Below are positions 46,800-56,461 of a DNA stretch of 64,000 bases, one piece after another. Source of the DNA: Clostridia bacterium. GTDB taxonomy: Bacteria > Bacillota > Clostridia > Christensenellales > CAG-1252. The translations under genes and the position numbers were made by a program. The stretch lies in NCBI GenBank assembly GCA_017444385.1, contig JAFSWQ010000013.1, positions 62,001-126,000 of the forward strand, read 5' to 3'. The notes below the pieces were generated by a model that was given only the letters and a program-made list of their open reading frames with translations, made no database searches and was not told where the DNA came from. How positions within the stretch are numbered: the stretch's first letter is position 1; each line of letters opens with the position of its first letter.

Positions 46800-49700
46800 T
46801 TAGGCTACGGCGAAGGTCACGCCCGAGTAGGATACGGAGTATGCGTCCGCAAGCGCTTGCGTTTTGACGTAAACCGTCTTTCCGTTCAATACCGTGAGAT
46901 CGGTGCCCGTTATGGTTACCTGTTCGTCGGATAGGATATAAAGTTTAGTGATAGACTCGCAGTGCAAGAGGATTCCCTTTAATGAATCGCTACCGTTGAA
47001 GTAGAAGGTCGTGAGCGTAGCGGGCACGTAATTGCCGTCGTAAGTCGCGGCTCCGCCGAATAGACGATATACGGCGAGTTGGTTGCTTCCGTTCGTGCCG
47101 TCGTAGGTCAAGGTTTCGACTTTCGAACAACCGCTGAATACGTTTTCGTTGACGGTCGCGTCCGCGCTTATCTCTATCGTCTTCAATGCGGAACAGCCGT
47201 TGAAGGCTTCGTTCTTGATTATCGCCGAGCCCTTTATGACGAGAGAGGTTATCGCGGTACAATTTTCAAACGCTCTGTTGCCCACTTCCAAAATGTTTTC
47301 GTCGATGGTTACCGAAGTTATCGACTTGTTTCCGCTGAATACCGCGGCGGCAATTTTGGTTACCGTGTATCCGCTTACCGAAGCGGGTATAACGAGTTTT
47401 CCGCTAACCGAACCTATCGAGGACAAGGTCGCGTTAGATCCCGAAAGCGAGAATCTCAAATTCGCCGTATTGCTTACGCCGTTCGTCTTGCTTTCGTAGA
47501 AGAGAGGTTGTACCCTTACGTTGTCGGTAGAGCCGAAGTCCGCGGTCTCGGTGACGTTCTTGTTTAACGTCAAACACCACCAGCCGCCGAAGTTATATCC
47601 CGTCTTGGTGGGGTTGCCGAGAGGTTTGGACGCCAATTCTGTATAGGTTTCCACCTTGCCGCTTAACGTCATTCCTTCCGCGTCGACGTAGGTTATCGTG
47701 CGGATAACGGCGAATTTTGCGTATAAGGTGAGGTCGTCTGCGGGGGTTTTTATCGAGGTAATTCCCGAAGAAACCGTGCCCGCTTTATTGACGAATTCCG
47801 CGTCAGTGTACCAAGCGTCGAAGACGTAGCCCGTTAATTCAGCCGAAGTGACTTTTATCGTCGTGTTGTAGGTGAACGTTTCGGGGTTTTGTCCCGTCGC
47901 ACCCTCGATAAGCGTCGCGCCGTCGGGCAAAGAATAAGTCAAGTGGTACACCGTGTTGGCGAGAGAGCCGTCCAACGTGTATTTGTTGAGTTTGTCGATG
48001 GTTATCTCGGAAGTTTCGGTCGTGCCTATCTTCCAATACTCTACGTATTTCCCGACGAGAGAGTTTTCGGCGAAAACGCCCGCAGTAAGCAGTTCTTCGT
48101 AGGTGGGAAGAACGTAAACGCCGTTTACGAAATCTTCCGCGTTGTAATTCAAAACGCCGGTTTTACCGTTTACCCTGAACGTGAGCGCGTAGTTTACGGG
48201 CGTCCAAGTTGCCGTCAACGTGATATCGCGGTAGACGAAGCCCTCGCCGCCCAAATCGGTTATGGATTCCCCGTCGAGAGTCCAAACGCAAACGTAATGC
48301 GCGCGTGTGGGTAAAGGTAAGGTGTAGGTGTACTTCGAGCCCACTCTCATTCCGTCTATCGTGTATTTGGTGGGTAGAGAGGAAACGTCGGCTTCCTCGC
48401 AAACGTAGGTTATCGAGTATTCGCCTTTTATCCATTCCGCGTAAACGGTTATTTCGTCGTTTTCATTGGCGAGAGAGACGGACAGCGCATTGATCGCGTA
48501 AACCTCGTTGAAAGTTCCGTTTACGGCGGGGCGAGAATACCAGCTTATAAAGTCGTAGCCGTTTCTCGTGGCGTCTTCGAGATCGGGCGAAGCGCCGTAG
48601 AGGAAGGAAGCGGGGTTCTCGGACGAGGCGGGGAAGTCCTCGGAATCGTTATAAACGTAGTTTACGGTATAAGTCTTAACGTCCCATTTTGCCCAAGCGG
48701 TATAATTCGCGCCCACTTCCGCGGGTACGAAAGAGGTCACTTTATGTATAAAGGTACTCTCTTTATACCAACCGCCGAAGTTGTAACCCGTTTTCGTGGG
48801 CGTTTCCAAGACGACTATTTCGTCTTCGAGCGTGTACGCTCTCAAACCGGGATAAACCGCGTTTTCCATATTCTTCAAGGTCATTATATAGGTAACGGGC
48901 GTCCACTTCGCGTATAATACCATGTTGCCGTAGTTGCCTTTTCTAATGTCGGTAGGATGGTGGGAAAGGAATTCTTCGTCGTCAAACCAACCTTCGAAGT
49001 TGTAGTTGGGGTATGAAGGTACTTTCAACGTGAATTCGTCGTTCGCCGTATAGGTCGCGGGTATATCCGCTTTGACGAGATATCCGTCGTCCTCTTTGTT
49101 GTAGTGTAGGGTTATCGTATAGGTTATCGCCGACCACTTTGCGTAAACGTCGATATCCTCGTCGGCGGTTTCGGCTTCTATATATTCCACGCGCGAAGTC
49201 TTGTATTCGGGATCCCTATACCAGTCCACGAAGTTGAAGCCGTTCCTCGGTATAAAGGCGGAGTCGGCGGGTACGAGAAGGTTCTTTCTTACCGTCGTTT
49301 CGTATTCCACCTCTCTTATGTACTCGACGCCGTCGAAATCGGTATAGAAGTGGTGCCTTATGACGTGCGAGTGAACGTCGTAATATGCGATGAGCGGCAA
49401 GGTGTTGTCGCGCAGTTTGTTGGAAACGATCAATTCGATTATGGGCGCGGTTGCTATATCTATCGCCTCGGTCTCGCCGACGAGATCGTCTTCATTGGAA
49501 TAGGTAAGATTAAGGTCGAGGTTTCTCCAATTCGTAAAGGTGCAACCCGGACGAGTGGGAATGAGAAGGGTTACCTTGTCGTCGTTTTCAACGAAGGTTA
49601 CGTTTATGACTTTGGGATTGATGCCGTCGAGAATAAGGGTATCGAGGCTCAACGTGTAGCAGGTTTCGAGCTTCGCGTACAAGGTGACGTCCCCCGAAGA

Positions 49701-51404
49701 GCGAGCGGGTATCTTGTATCTGCCTTCGCTCGTTTTTGAATATTCGCTCGACGCCGAATAGGATTTGTCGGTGAACCAGCCGTAGAATTTGAAAGAGGGT
49801 ACTTCGTAATTGGATATCAAGGTGTCCGAATCGGTGACTTTGAATTTAATAACGTCTATCACTTCGTCGGTGAGTCCGTTTACCCTCGTCAAAGTGTATT
49901 CGTTTTCCGTCCATTTGGCGGTGACGGTGATATTCGTGCAAATATTCTTGGTCGTGGTTATCGCTTGATTGTTGTAGAACCAACCCTCGAAGGTAAATCC
50001 GCGCCTTACCGCGTCTTCGAAATCAATGGGGGCGTCTTGCGAGAAGGTCTCGGCATTTAGGTTGGTCGCGGGGGTGTCCACCCCGTCCGAAAGAACGTAG
50101 GTCACCGTGTACTCTATCGCGGTAAAGTGAGCCGTCAAGACCATATCCCCCGTGGTGCCTTTTCTTATACCCGTTATCGTCGCGCCGCCGTAATCGGTGT
50201 AATGGCTGAAAACGTAGCCTGCGGGCGCAGTGTAGTTAGGTAATTGCGCGGGGCGGGGCAGAGGCTTTTCGTCGTCAACGTCGTAGGTGGCGTTACCCAT
50301 AAAGTTGCCCTTGTCATCGTAGAAAGAAATGGTGTAATTGGCTTTTTGCCACTTCGCCGTCAATGTGATATCGCTTTCTACAATGGCGGTGAAATCGAAT
50401 TTAGCGTTGTCTTCGTCATACCAACCTATGAACACCCAGCCCGTGCGTCTTGCGTCGGGGTTTGCCACCAAGCCGTCTTTGGTCTGTACGTCGAACACGG
50501 CGCCCTCTTCGTAATTCTCGTTGAAGGTTACGGTGTAAACGGGGTAGGGTACTTTAACGGTGTATTCGAGCGTCGCTTTTATCGTTCGCCTTTCGCTATC
50601 GGTGAAGGATATCGTGCAGGACTTTTCGCCTAATTCGGAAGAGGAAAAACCGCTCACTTTGAAAGTAGAGTCGTAGACGTATTCGGCTACGTCGCCGTTT
50701 TCATATTCCACTCTGAATTTAACGCCCGAAAGCGCTGACGATAGTTCCGCCGTACTATCGTCGAGATAGACGGATATCGCTTTGTCGTAGGTGACAGTTT
50801 TAGCGGCGGGGAGTTGCAAAACGGTATATTCCCAAGTTGCCGTAACGTCGCCGTAGTCGGTAACGACGGTAACGTCGGCTTTTTTCGAACCTACTTTTGA
50901 AGTGGAAAAATTCTTTATCCAAATGCCTTTAATACGCAATTCCACTTCGCCCACGTCTTTGACGGTAACTACCGCCTTGCCCGTTTTAAGATATCCGTCG
51001 CCGTCAAGCGGAAGTTCCGCGTTGAAATAGATGGACTCGGGCATATCGACGAGTCTCACTTCGGTTATTCTCGAAACAATGTCGGCGGGCGAAACCGAGT
51101 ACTTCAAAATCGCGGTAAAGTTTTGGTAAACGATACGCAAACTCTTTGAGGCGGCTTCCGAATTCGTGTTGAATTGCGCCGCGTCGAACATACCCTCGCT
51201 TACGGGTAAGATTTCTTGACTTCCGTCCGAATAGTTTACGGTAACGTACATTCCCGTAAGATCTATCTCGTCGCCGACTTTGTAATCGGTCTTGTAATTG
51301 CCCGAGAGCGTAACGGACGTTATCGTGACGTCTTCCTTCGCGCAAGCCGCGAACAAGCAGACGACGACGGTCAGTATTATAACGATAGCGAATAATTTTT
51401 TCAT
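46800..51404 (-). CDS. Giant lipoprotein with InlB-type repeats and LRR_5 end
   Basis: A 1534-residue exported protein. The signal peptide ends in a lipobox (LFAAC, about residue 20). Residues about 27-110 and 205-290 look like bacterial Ig-type domains (SVTLSGNYKTDYKVGDEI, SQEIL). From about 295 to 1300 there are about a dozen Listeria/Bacteroides-type repeats, each with a GW(Y/F) core such as GYNFGGWYKE and ending in (V/L)YAKW. The final ~200 residues hold BspA-like leucine-rich repeats (ITSVTIDEN, AFENCTAITSLVI). Such proteins are surface anchors or adhesins; no enzyme domain is seen. GGTGAAACT precedes the ATG, and a consensus promoter is at 51501-51529. Confidence 0.88.
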   Translation of the reverse strand: MKKLFAIVIILTVVVCLFAACAKEDVTITSVTLSGNYKTDYKVGDEIDLTGMYVTVNYSDGSQEILPVSEGMFDAAQFNTNSEAASKSLRIVYQNFTAILKYSVSPADIVSRITEVRLVDMPESIYFNAELPLDGDGYLKTGKAVVTVKDVGEVELRIKGIWIKNFSTSKVGSKKADVTVVTDYGDVTATWEYTVLQLPAAKTVTYDKAISVYLDDSTAELSSALSGVKFRVEYENGDVAEYVYDSTFKVSGFSSSELGEKSCTISFTDSERRTIKATLEYTVKVPYPVYTVTFNENYEEGAVFDVQTKDGLVANPDARRTGWVFIGWYDEDNAKFDFTAIVESDITLTAKWQKANYTISFYDDKGNFMGNATYDVDDEKPLPRPAQLPNYTAPAGYVFSHYTDYGGATITGIRKGTTGDMVLTAHFTAIEYTVTYVLSDGVDTPATNLNAETFSQDAPIDFEDAVRRGFTFEGWFYNNQAITTTKNICTNITVTAKWTENEYTLTRVNGLTDEVIDVIKFKVTDSDTLISNYEVPSFKFYGWFTDKSYSASSEYSKTSEGRYKIPARSSGDVTLYAKLETCYTLSLDTLILDGINPKVINVTFVENDDKVTLLIPTRPGCTFTNWRNLDLNLTYSNEDDLVGETEAIDIATAPIIELIVSNKLRDNTLPLIAYYDVHSHVIRHHFYTDFDGVEYIREVEYETTVRKNLLVPADSAFIPRNGFNFVDWYRDPEYKTSRVEYIEAETADEDIDVYAKWSAITYTITLHYNKEDDGYLVKADIPATYTANDEFTLKVPSYPNYNFEGWFDDEEFLSHHPTDIRKGNYGNMVLYAKWTPVTYIMTLKNMENAVYPGLRAYTLEDEIVVLETPTKTGYNFGGWYKESTFIHKVTSFVPAEVGANYTAWAKWDVKTYTVNYVYNDSEDFPASSENPASFLYGASPDLEDATRNGYDFISWYSRPAVNGTFNEVYAINALSVSLANENDEITVYAEWIKGEYSITYVCEEADVSSLPTKYTIDGMRVGSKYTYTLPLPTRAHYVCVWTLDGESITDLGGEGFVYRDITLTATWTPVNYALTFRVNGKTGVLNYNAEDFVNGVYVLPTYEELLTAGVFAENSLVGKYVEYWKIGTTETSEITIDKLNKYTLDGSLANTVYHLTYSLPDGATLIEGATGQNPETFTYNTTIKVTSAELTGYVFDAWYTDAEFVNKAGTVSSGITSIKTPADDLTLYAKFAVIRTITYVDAEGMTLSGKVETYTELASKPLGNPTKTGYNFGGWWCLTLNKNVTETADFGSTDNVRVQPLFYESKTNGVSNTANLRFSLSGSNATLSSIGSVSGKLVIPASVSGYTVTKIAAAVFSGNKSITSVTIDENILEVGNRAFENCTAITSLVIKGSAIIKNEAFNGCSALKTIEISADATVNENVFSGCSKVETLTYDGTNGSNQLAVYRLFGGAATYDGNYVPATLTTFYFNGSDSLKGILLHCESITKLYILSDEQVTITGTDLTVLNGKTVYVKTQALADAYSVSYSGVTFAVA

Positions 51405-51500
51405 AGTTTCACCGTTTTGTTTAACTGTTTTAGAGCGTTTTCTTTTATTGATAATTACTATTTATATAATTTATCAAATAAAAATAATAACTCATTTTAT

Positions 51501-51529
51501 ATTATACTTATTTTTATACCCTTTGTCAA
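51501..51529 (-). promoter_or_regulatory. Consensus promoter of the giant lipoprotein gene
   Basis: Read on the minus strand: TTGACA (51529-51524), 17 nt, TATAAT (51506-51501). A leader of about 90 nt follows. The rest of the 345-nt gap to 51749 holds only AT-rich sequence and the promoter of the next gene. Confidence 0.85.
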
Positions 51530-51749
51530 TATTCGTTCGAGGTGAAGCGGCAAGAGGGAAAAGTAAATCGGCGTGCTAACTCTAACGCTTAATCGGGCGA
51601 AGTGAAATAAACTCAAATTATCGTAAGGGATTCCGATGCGTTTCCCATTATTACATTATCTTGTAGCAATCCTCTTTAATACCATTATTTCGCAATGTTT
51701 TTTCGCTTTTTCTCTTTATTTTTCTTTTTTTATATTGTATAATAAACGT

Positions 51750-52490
51750 ATGAAAAAAACGGTAGTTTTCTTTGCTTTGATATTTATCGCCGTCTTCGCG
51801 GCGTCCTGCCTTCCCGCTTTTGCGGACGAGGGGGACTATTACGTCGTGGGAGAGAGTAAGATATCCTTTTACGTTGAAGTTCAATACGCCGCCCCTCAAG
51901 AAAAGTTCGAGATACCCAAAGGTTTCGCAATCAAGGTGGTAGGCTCTTCCGTGAACAACTATACCCCCGTCGAGTATTCGGGGCTTCGCGGCCTCGTCAA
52001 GAGCGACGAATTGGCTAATTGCGTCAAAACCGCGTCGCCCGAGCGTATATCCCCCACTTTTTTATTGACGGCGCGTCCCCCGAAAGCGTACACCGCGATA
52101 AATAACGGAATAGAGAAGAATCTCACCGACAAGCAGGCGGTATTCCTCGGCGTAGCTTCGTCTTCGGACGGCGCGTACTACGCGGTAAAAGTGGACGATG
52201 AGATTTGCTATATTTACGAGTCCAACGTCGAGAATAAGACCGATCTCGACAACTATCTTAATCCCAAGACCGAAGTGGATCCCGACCCCATCGTCACCCC
52301 TTCGGGCAACGGCGAAAAAAGCGAGGAAGAGGGCGGTAAAAACAACGTCGTTCTTCGTATCATATTGATAGCGGGCATAGTTATCCCCGCCGTTATAGTC
52401 GTTATACTTTTGTTCAAACCTCGTAAAGCGAATACGAAAAAACGCCGCCAACTCGAAGACGACGGAATGCGTTACGAAGATTTCGAATAA
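51750..52490 (+). CDS. Secreted/membrane protein with SH3-like region and C-terminal anchor
   Basis: A 246-residue protein from ATG 51750, chosen for its signal peptide (MKKTVVFFALIFIAVFAASC, cleavage likely at AFA-DEG). The outside region (about 25-185) is beta-rich and resembles SH3b-like repeats. A Glu/Gly/Pro linker (about 175-195) leads to a membrane segment VVLRIILIAGIVIPAVIVVILLF (about 197-219) and a basic cytoplasmic tail. The ATG is 7 nt after the last base of TATAAT (51738-51743), with no Shine-Dalgarno: leaderless. The adjacent two-component system may sense through it; this is speculative. Confidence 0.7.
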   Translation: MKKTVVFFALIFIAVFAASCLPAFADEGDYYVVGESKISFYVEVQYAAPQEKFEIPKGFAIKVVGSSVNNYTPVEYSGLRGLVKSDELANCVKTASPERISPTFLLTARPPKAYTAINNGIEKNLTDKQAVFLGVASSSDGAYYAVKVDDEICYIYESNVENKTDLDNYLNPKTEVDPDPIVTPSGNGEKSEEEGGKNNVVLRIILIAGIVIPAVIVVILLFKPRKANTKKRRQLEDDGMRYEDFE

Positions 52491-52551
52491 TTATTTCATT
52501 TTAACTTTCTTTTAATAGGGAAGATCTACAATTTGACTGAAGAGGTGAAAT

Positions 52552-53235
52552 ATGAGAATACTTTTGGTTGAAGATAATTACGATCTTTCAGACGTTTTGA
52601 CGAACGTATTCCGCAAAGAGAAATACGAAGTTCTTTGCGCGTACGACGGCGAAGAGGGCTTGATGTACGCTTTGGAAAACATATACGATATTATCATTTT
52701 GGACGTTATGATGCCCAAAATGAACGGCTTTGAGGTTTTGAAAAAGATAAGAGAAGCGAAACTATCCGTGCCCGTAATTATGCTCACCGCTTTAAGCGAG
52801 GAAAAGGACAAGATCAAGGGTTTGGACGGCGGCGCGGACGATTATTTACCCAAGCCGTTTTCAACGCCCGAACTTTTGGCTCGCGTTCGCGCGCTCACCC
52901 GTAGAAAAGGCGAATTGCTTGAAAATAACGAATTGAAGTTTATGGACGTGTCCTTGAATTATTCCTCGCGCACGTTGAATTACAAGGATAAGAGCATAGG
53001 CTTGTCGGTCAAGGAATTCAACATTATGGATTACCTGTTATCCAATCCCACCGCGATAGCCGAAAAGGAAAAGTTAATATCCCGCGTTTGGGGTTTGGAC
53101 AACGATTTCGAATCCAATAATCTCGAGGCGTTTATGTCGTTTTTGAGAAAGAAACTCGACTATCTCAAAGCGCCTTTTTATATCAATTCGAAGAGAGGTG
53201 TAGGTTATCAACTCGTTCCGAGAGAAGTACAGTAA
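52552..53235 (+). CDS. OmpR/PhoB-family response regulator
   Basis: A 227-residue regulator. Receiver domain (about 1-118) with acidic pocket Glu7/Asp8, phospho-acceptor Asp51 in ILDVMMPKMNG, Thr/Ala in MLTAL and Lys in PKPF. The C-terminal winged helix (about 130-225) includes LSVKEFNIMDYLL and FMSFLRKKLDYL. AAGAGGTG precedes the ATG. It pairs with the histidine kinase 7 nt downstream. Targets are unknown, but the SH3-like membrane protein gene upstream is a candidate. Confidence 0.95.
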   Translation: MRILLVEDNYDLSDVLTNVFRKEKYEVLCAYDGEEGLMYALENIYDIIILDVMMPKMNGFEVLKKIREAKLSVPVIMLTALSEEKDKIKGLDGGADDYLPKPFSTPELLARVRALTRRKGELLENNELKFMDVSLNYSSRTLNYKDKSIGLSVKEFNIMDYLLSNPTAIAEKEKLISRVWGLDNDFESNNLEAFMSFLRKKLDYLKAPFYINSKRGVGYQLVPREVQ

Positions 53236-53242
53236 ATTACCC

Positions 53243-54421
53243 TTGATAACGAGATTAAGACTTCGTTTCACTCTTACGGTGGTATTTATATCCGCCGTTA
53301 TCTTTTTCGTTATATTGTCCACAGTTTTCTTAGCGGCGTACTTCGTGACGATGCGAAGGATAAAAACCACGACTTCCAACGTTTTATCTCGCGGTTACTA
53401 TCAGGACGCGTCGCTTGAAGAATCGGGTTATCTTTTGGTTTACGTTAAAGGCTCGACCTTTTTCGTAAAGAGAAGCGCGACGTACACCGAAAAAGAGCAG
53501 AAAAACATAATACAAACTATGGTAAATTCGGATAGCGAGATATTCGATTGCGACGGTAGATTTTTCTATTACGACTACGTTTACGTTGAAGACGGCGCAA
53601 CTTTATACGCCGCGTATAATCTCACCGCCGAATTAAAAACGCTTCGGGCTCTGACGATAATATTGATCCTTGCCGACGTTCTTTGCGCTTTGCTCGGCGG
53701 AATAATCGGTTGGCTGTGTTCGAAGTCCATTTTCGCCCCTTTGAAAGTCGCGTTGGATAAGCAAAGCGAACTTATCGCCAACGCTTCGCACGAATTGAAA
53801 ACCCCTTTGGCGGTTATTTCCGCGCAAACCGAACTCGTGAAAAGCGAAGTTAACGACGAAAAGACTATGAAGTGGCTTGAAGGGATAGAAACGCAAACCA
53901 AGAGGATGGAAACTTTAATACGCGAAATGCTCGAATTATCCAAACTCGAAGCGAATAAAAAAGTAGTAGTCGAGGAAGTGGACGTAAGCGACCTCGTAGA
54001 GAGCGTATGCTTGACTATGGAAGCGCCTTGTTTCGAGAAAAACGTAGAGCTTAAAACCGAGATAAATCCCGATATCAAAATGACCACGGATAGGGCGAAA
54101 CTCGAAAAACTCATAACCATTTTATTCGATAACGCGGTTAAATACACATCGGGCGGCGGCGAGATAGCGGTTACTCTCGAAAAGAAAAAGAACCTCGTTT
54201 TTTCCATTCGCAACACAGGGGAAGGCATAGAAAAAGACAAAATAGACAAGATTTTCGACCGCTTTTACCGTCAGGACGAATCCCACTCGGATAACGGTTC
54301 TTCTTTCGGTTTGGGGCTTGCCATCGCAAAGTCGCTCGTCGAAGCCATGCAAGGCTCTATCACCTGCGAAAGCGTGGTGAACGAATACACCAAATTTATA
54401 GTAGTCCTACCGAACGCGTGA
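53243..54421 (+). CDS. Sensor histidine kinase
   Basis: A 392-residue kinase. Two membrane segments (about residues 8-35 and 132-160) bracket an extracytoplasmic sensor of about 95 residues. The dimerisation domain has the H-box NASHELKTPLAV; the ATP-binding domain has the N box LFDNAVKYTSGG, the G1 box NTGEGIEKDK, the F box DRFYRQDESHS and G2 box GLGLAIAKSL. TTG start 7 nt after the regulator stop. It phosphorylates the neighbour; the signal is unknown. Confidence 0.93.
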   Translation: MITRLRLRFTLTVVFISAVIFFVILSTVFLAAYFVTMRRIKTTTSNVLSRGYYQDASLEESGYLLVYVKGSTFFVKRSATYTEKEQKNIIQTMVNSDSEIFDCDGRFFYYDYVYVEDGATLYAAYNLTAELKTLRALTIILILADVLCALLGGIIGWLCSKSIFAPLKVALDKQSELIANASHELKTPLAVISAQTELVKSEVNDEKTMKWLEGIETQTKRMETLIREMLELSKLEANKKVVVEEVDVSDLVESVCLTMEAPCFEKNVELKTEINPDIKMTTDRAKLEKLITILFDNAVKYTSGGGEIAVTLEKKKNLVFSIRNTGEGIEKDKIDKIFDRFYRQDESHSDNGSSFGLGLAIAKSLVEAMQGSITCESVVNEYTKFIVVLPNA

Positions 54422-54486
54422 AATCTTGCTACGCAAGAATGATAATTCGCTAACGCGAAAATTATAACTCACTGCGTTCGTATTAT

Positions 54487-54540
54487 ATCTTGCTACGCAA
54501 GATTTTTTTCGTCATGTTGAGCTTGTCGAAACATCTCTTT
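54487..54540. terminator. Terminator after the kinase, next to a B repeat
   Basis: TCTTGC-TAC-GCAAGA followed by T7 (54488-54509) ends the two-component operon; an identical TTGCTACGCAAGA word lies at 54425-54437. A forward B repeat (CGTCATGTTGAGC..ACATCTC) follows at about 54511-54538. Confidence 0.75.
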
Positions 54541-54608
54541 CGCATAATCTAATATCAATCCTTTCATTCTTTCGTATCTATTAACTATTTTCAAAGCATA
54601 CTAAACCT

Positions 54609-55073
54609 ATGCTTTACGTCGTTATTATTCTAACTTTACCCTTTTTACCTCTATTGATTATTCCGCTTGGGTTTCGTTTGTCTTTTAGCGTTGAGCCGAG
54701 CGGCAACGTCATCCTTATAATAAGGCTGTATTCCTTGAAACTTTTTTCGTTAGTTCGCGAGCCGACGGGTTTGACGAAGCTTTCCAAAAAGGCGTTCGAG
54801 TCTAAAAAACTAACCCCGAAAGCCCGCAAACTGCTCGTAAAACTCGCATTGAAAATAAAGCCCACGTTATTTCTTACTCTCGTGGACGAATTGGATCCCT
54901 TCAAAGTAGCTATTCTAAACGGATTAGGGACTATCTTGAAAAACTATTTCGGAAAGGTCATAGTCAAGACGTATTCTTCCCGCCGACCTACCGTCCTTAT
55001 AAATTGTTTATTGAATTTTTCTCTTTTGCAAGTATTAAGCGCGGTTTTTAGTCATACTAACGGAAAGGAGTAA
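54609..55073 (+). CDS. DUF2953 family protein (YtfI-like)
   Basis: A 154-residue protein with an N-terminal hydrophobic segment (VVIILTLPFLPLLIIPLGF, about residues 4-22) and a Lys/Leu-rich body. DUF2953 proteins usually lie directly in front of ytfJ/gerW, as here (next start 2 nt on), which supports the call. The first 20 residues could be a membrane anchor. There is no good Shine-Dalgarno, and CATACT (54597-54602) ends exactly 7 nt before the ATG, a weak case of leaderless start. It is probably part of a sporulation or cell-envelope unit. Confidence 0.65.
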   Translation: MLYVVIILTLPFLPLLIIPLGFRLSFSVEPSGNVILIIRLYSLKLFSLVREPTGLTKLSKKAFESKKLTPKARKLLVKLALKIKPTLFLTLVDELDPFKVAILNGLGTILKNYFGKVIVKTYSSRRPTVLINCLLNFSLLQVLSAVFSHTNGKE

Positions 55074-55075
55074 AA

Positions 55076-55411
55076 ATGAACGAAAACGAATTGCTTGAAA
55101 AAACGGTATTGAATTTGAAAGACCTCGTTGATTCGGACGCGGTGATAGGTAAAACCATTATGAGCGGCGGAAACGTCGTCATTCCCGTTTCACGAGTAAC
55201 GGTGGGTATGGTGTCGGGTAGCGGCTCGGGCGAAAAGACCAAGAGAGGCGCGTCCGAGGGATTAGCCGGGGGCGCGGGCGGCAGCGTGCAACCCGTAGGG
55301 TTTTTGGTGATAGGCAACGGCGTGAGATTTATAAGCGTCGGGAAAGAGGAGGAGAATAAATGGTTGAATTTGTTAAGTTCCGCTATCGACTTTATAAAGT
55401 CCTCTACCTGA
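55076..55411 (+). CDS. ytfJ: GerW/YtfJ family sporulation protein
   Basis: A 111-residue protein of the GerW (YtfJ) family. The segment DSDAVIGKTIMSGGNVVIPVSRVTVG starts the conserved core, and the glycine-rich GLAGGAGGSVQPVGFLV follows. In Bacillus the protein is needed for normal spore germination. GGAAAGGAG precedes the ATG. Its end overlaps the dacF start by 52 nt in another frame. Its presence suggests the host can, or once could, form spores. Confidence 0.9.
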   Translation: MNENELLEKTVLNLKDLVDSDAVIGKTIMSGGNVVIPVSRVTVGMVSGSGSGEKTKRGASEGLAGGAGGSVQPVGFLVIGNGVRFISVGKEEENKWLNLLSSAIDFIKSST

Positions 55412-56415
55412 CGTTAGCAGTCTTTCTATTCGCTTTTTTCTCGTCGCTCGTTTCACCGCGCGTTTACGCTTTTGCCGACGTAGAAACATTCAAAGGGCGC
55501 GCTTACGTCGTGATGGAATCGGACAGTTTGAGAGTGCTTTCCGCGATGAACGAAGAGAGAATAAAAGAGCCTGCGAGTACGACTAAAATACTTACCGCGA
55601 TTTGCGTTTTGGAAAACGCCGATATCGAAAAGAGTATAGAAATACCCAAAGCCGCAGTAGGCGTGGAAGGCTCGTCGATATACCTCAAAGAAGGCGAAAA
55701 GTGGCGAATAAAAGACCTAATATACGGTTTGATGACGCGTAGCGGTAACGACGCGGCGGTCGCTCTCGCGATAGCGACTTCGGGCAGCGTGGAAAAATTC
55801 GTCGACCTTATGAACGCCACCGCGTTCAAGGCGGGAGCGTTTTCTTCGCGTTTCGATAATCCTCACGGGCTACATTCCCCTAATCACTACGTTACGGCGA
55901 AAGACCTCGCTTTGATCACCGCCTACGCTATGAAAAATCCCACCTTCCGCGATATCGCGTCTTCGAAGAGTTACACTTTCCGCTTTGGGGACGAAACGCG
56001 TACCTTCGTCAATAAAAACAAAATGCTATCCCTCTACGACGGGGCGATAGGCGTAAAAACCGGCTATACCAAAGCGTCGGGGCGGTGCCTCGTTTCGGCG
56101 GCAGAGAGAAACGGCTTGCGCCTTATTTGCGTAGTTCTCAACGAGTCGGATATGTGGGGGAAGAGTATGAGTTTGCTCGACGCGGCGTACGCGGAATATG
56201 AGAATTGTATGGTCTTAAACGGCGAACCTTTCGTCTTGAATTCTCTTTCTTTCGTCACGAAGCCGCGCTATTATCCTCTTAAAAGAGAGGAAAAGGCTGC
56301 GTTAAGAGTCGAGTACACCGTTACGCGTTCTTCAAGAGCCTTTCAAGAGGCGGGCTACGCTAACGTTTGGATAGGCGATCGTTTGATTTTTTGCGAAAAG
56401 GTATATACAATTTAA
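55360..56415 (+). CDS. dacF: D-alanyl-D-alanine carboxypeptidase (DacF/DacB-type)
   Basis: A 351-residue penicillin-binding protein. Signal peptide at residues 1-35 (VLYLTLAVFLFAFFSSLV..YAFA). Active-site motifs: Ser in PASTTKI (about 70), SGN (about 127) and KTGYTKASG (about 233). It trims peptidoglycan stem peptides. The start at 55360 overlaps ytfJ by 52 nt but has AGAGGAGGAG and gives a full signal peptide. In spore formers this gene sits in a ytfI-ytfJ-dacB/F block; the spmA/spmB genes usually next are missing here. A promoter for rluB lies downstream (TATAAT 56427-56432). Confidence 0.93.
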   Translation: MVEFVKFRYRLYKVLYLTLAVFLFAFFSSLVSPRVYAFADVETFKGRAYVVMESDSLRVLSAMNEERIKEPASTTKILTAICVLENADIEKSIEIPKAAVGVEGSSIYLKEGEKWRIKDLIYGLMTRSGNDAAVALAIATSGSVEKFVDLMNATAFKAGAFSSRFDNPHGLHSPNHYVTAKDLALITAYAMKNPTFRDIASSKSYTFRFGDETRTFVNKNKMLSLYDGAIGVKTGYTKASGRCLVSAAERNGLRLICVVLNESDMWGKSMSLLDAAYAEYENCMVLNGEPFVLNSLSFVTKPRYYPLKREEKAALRVEYTVTRSSRAFQEAGYANVWIGDRLIFCEKVYTI

Positions 56416-56461
56416 TAAAAATATAGTATAATGATTGAAAGATAAACTTTCGAGGTATGCT

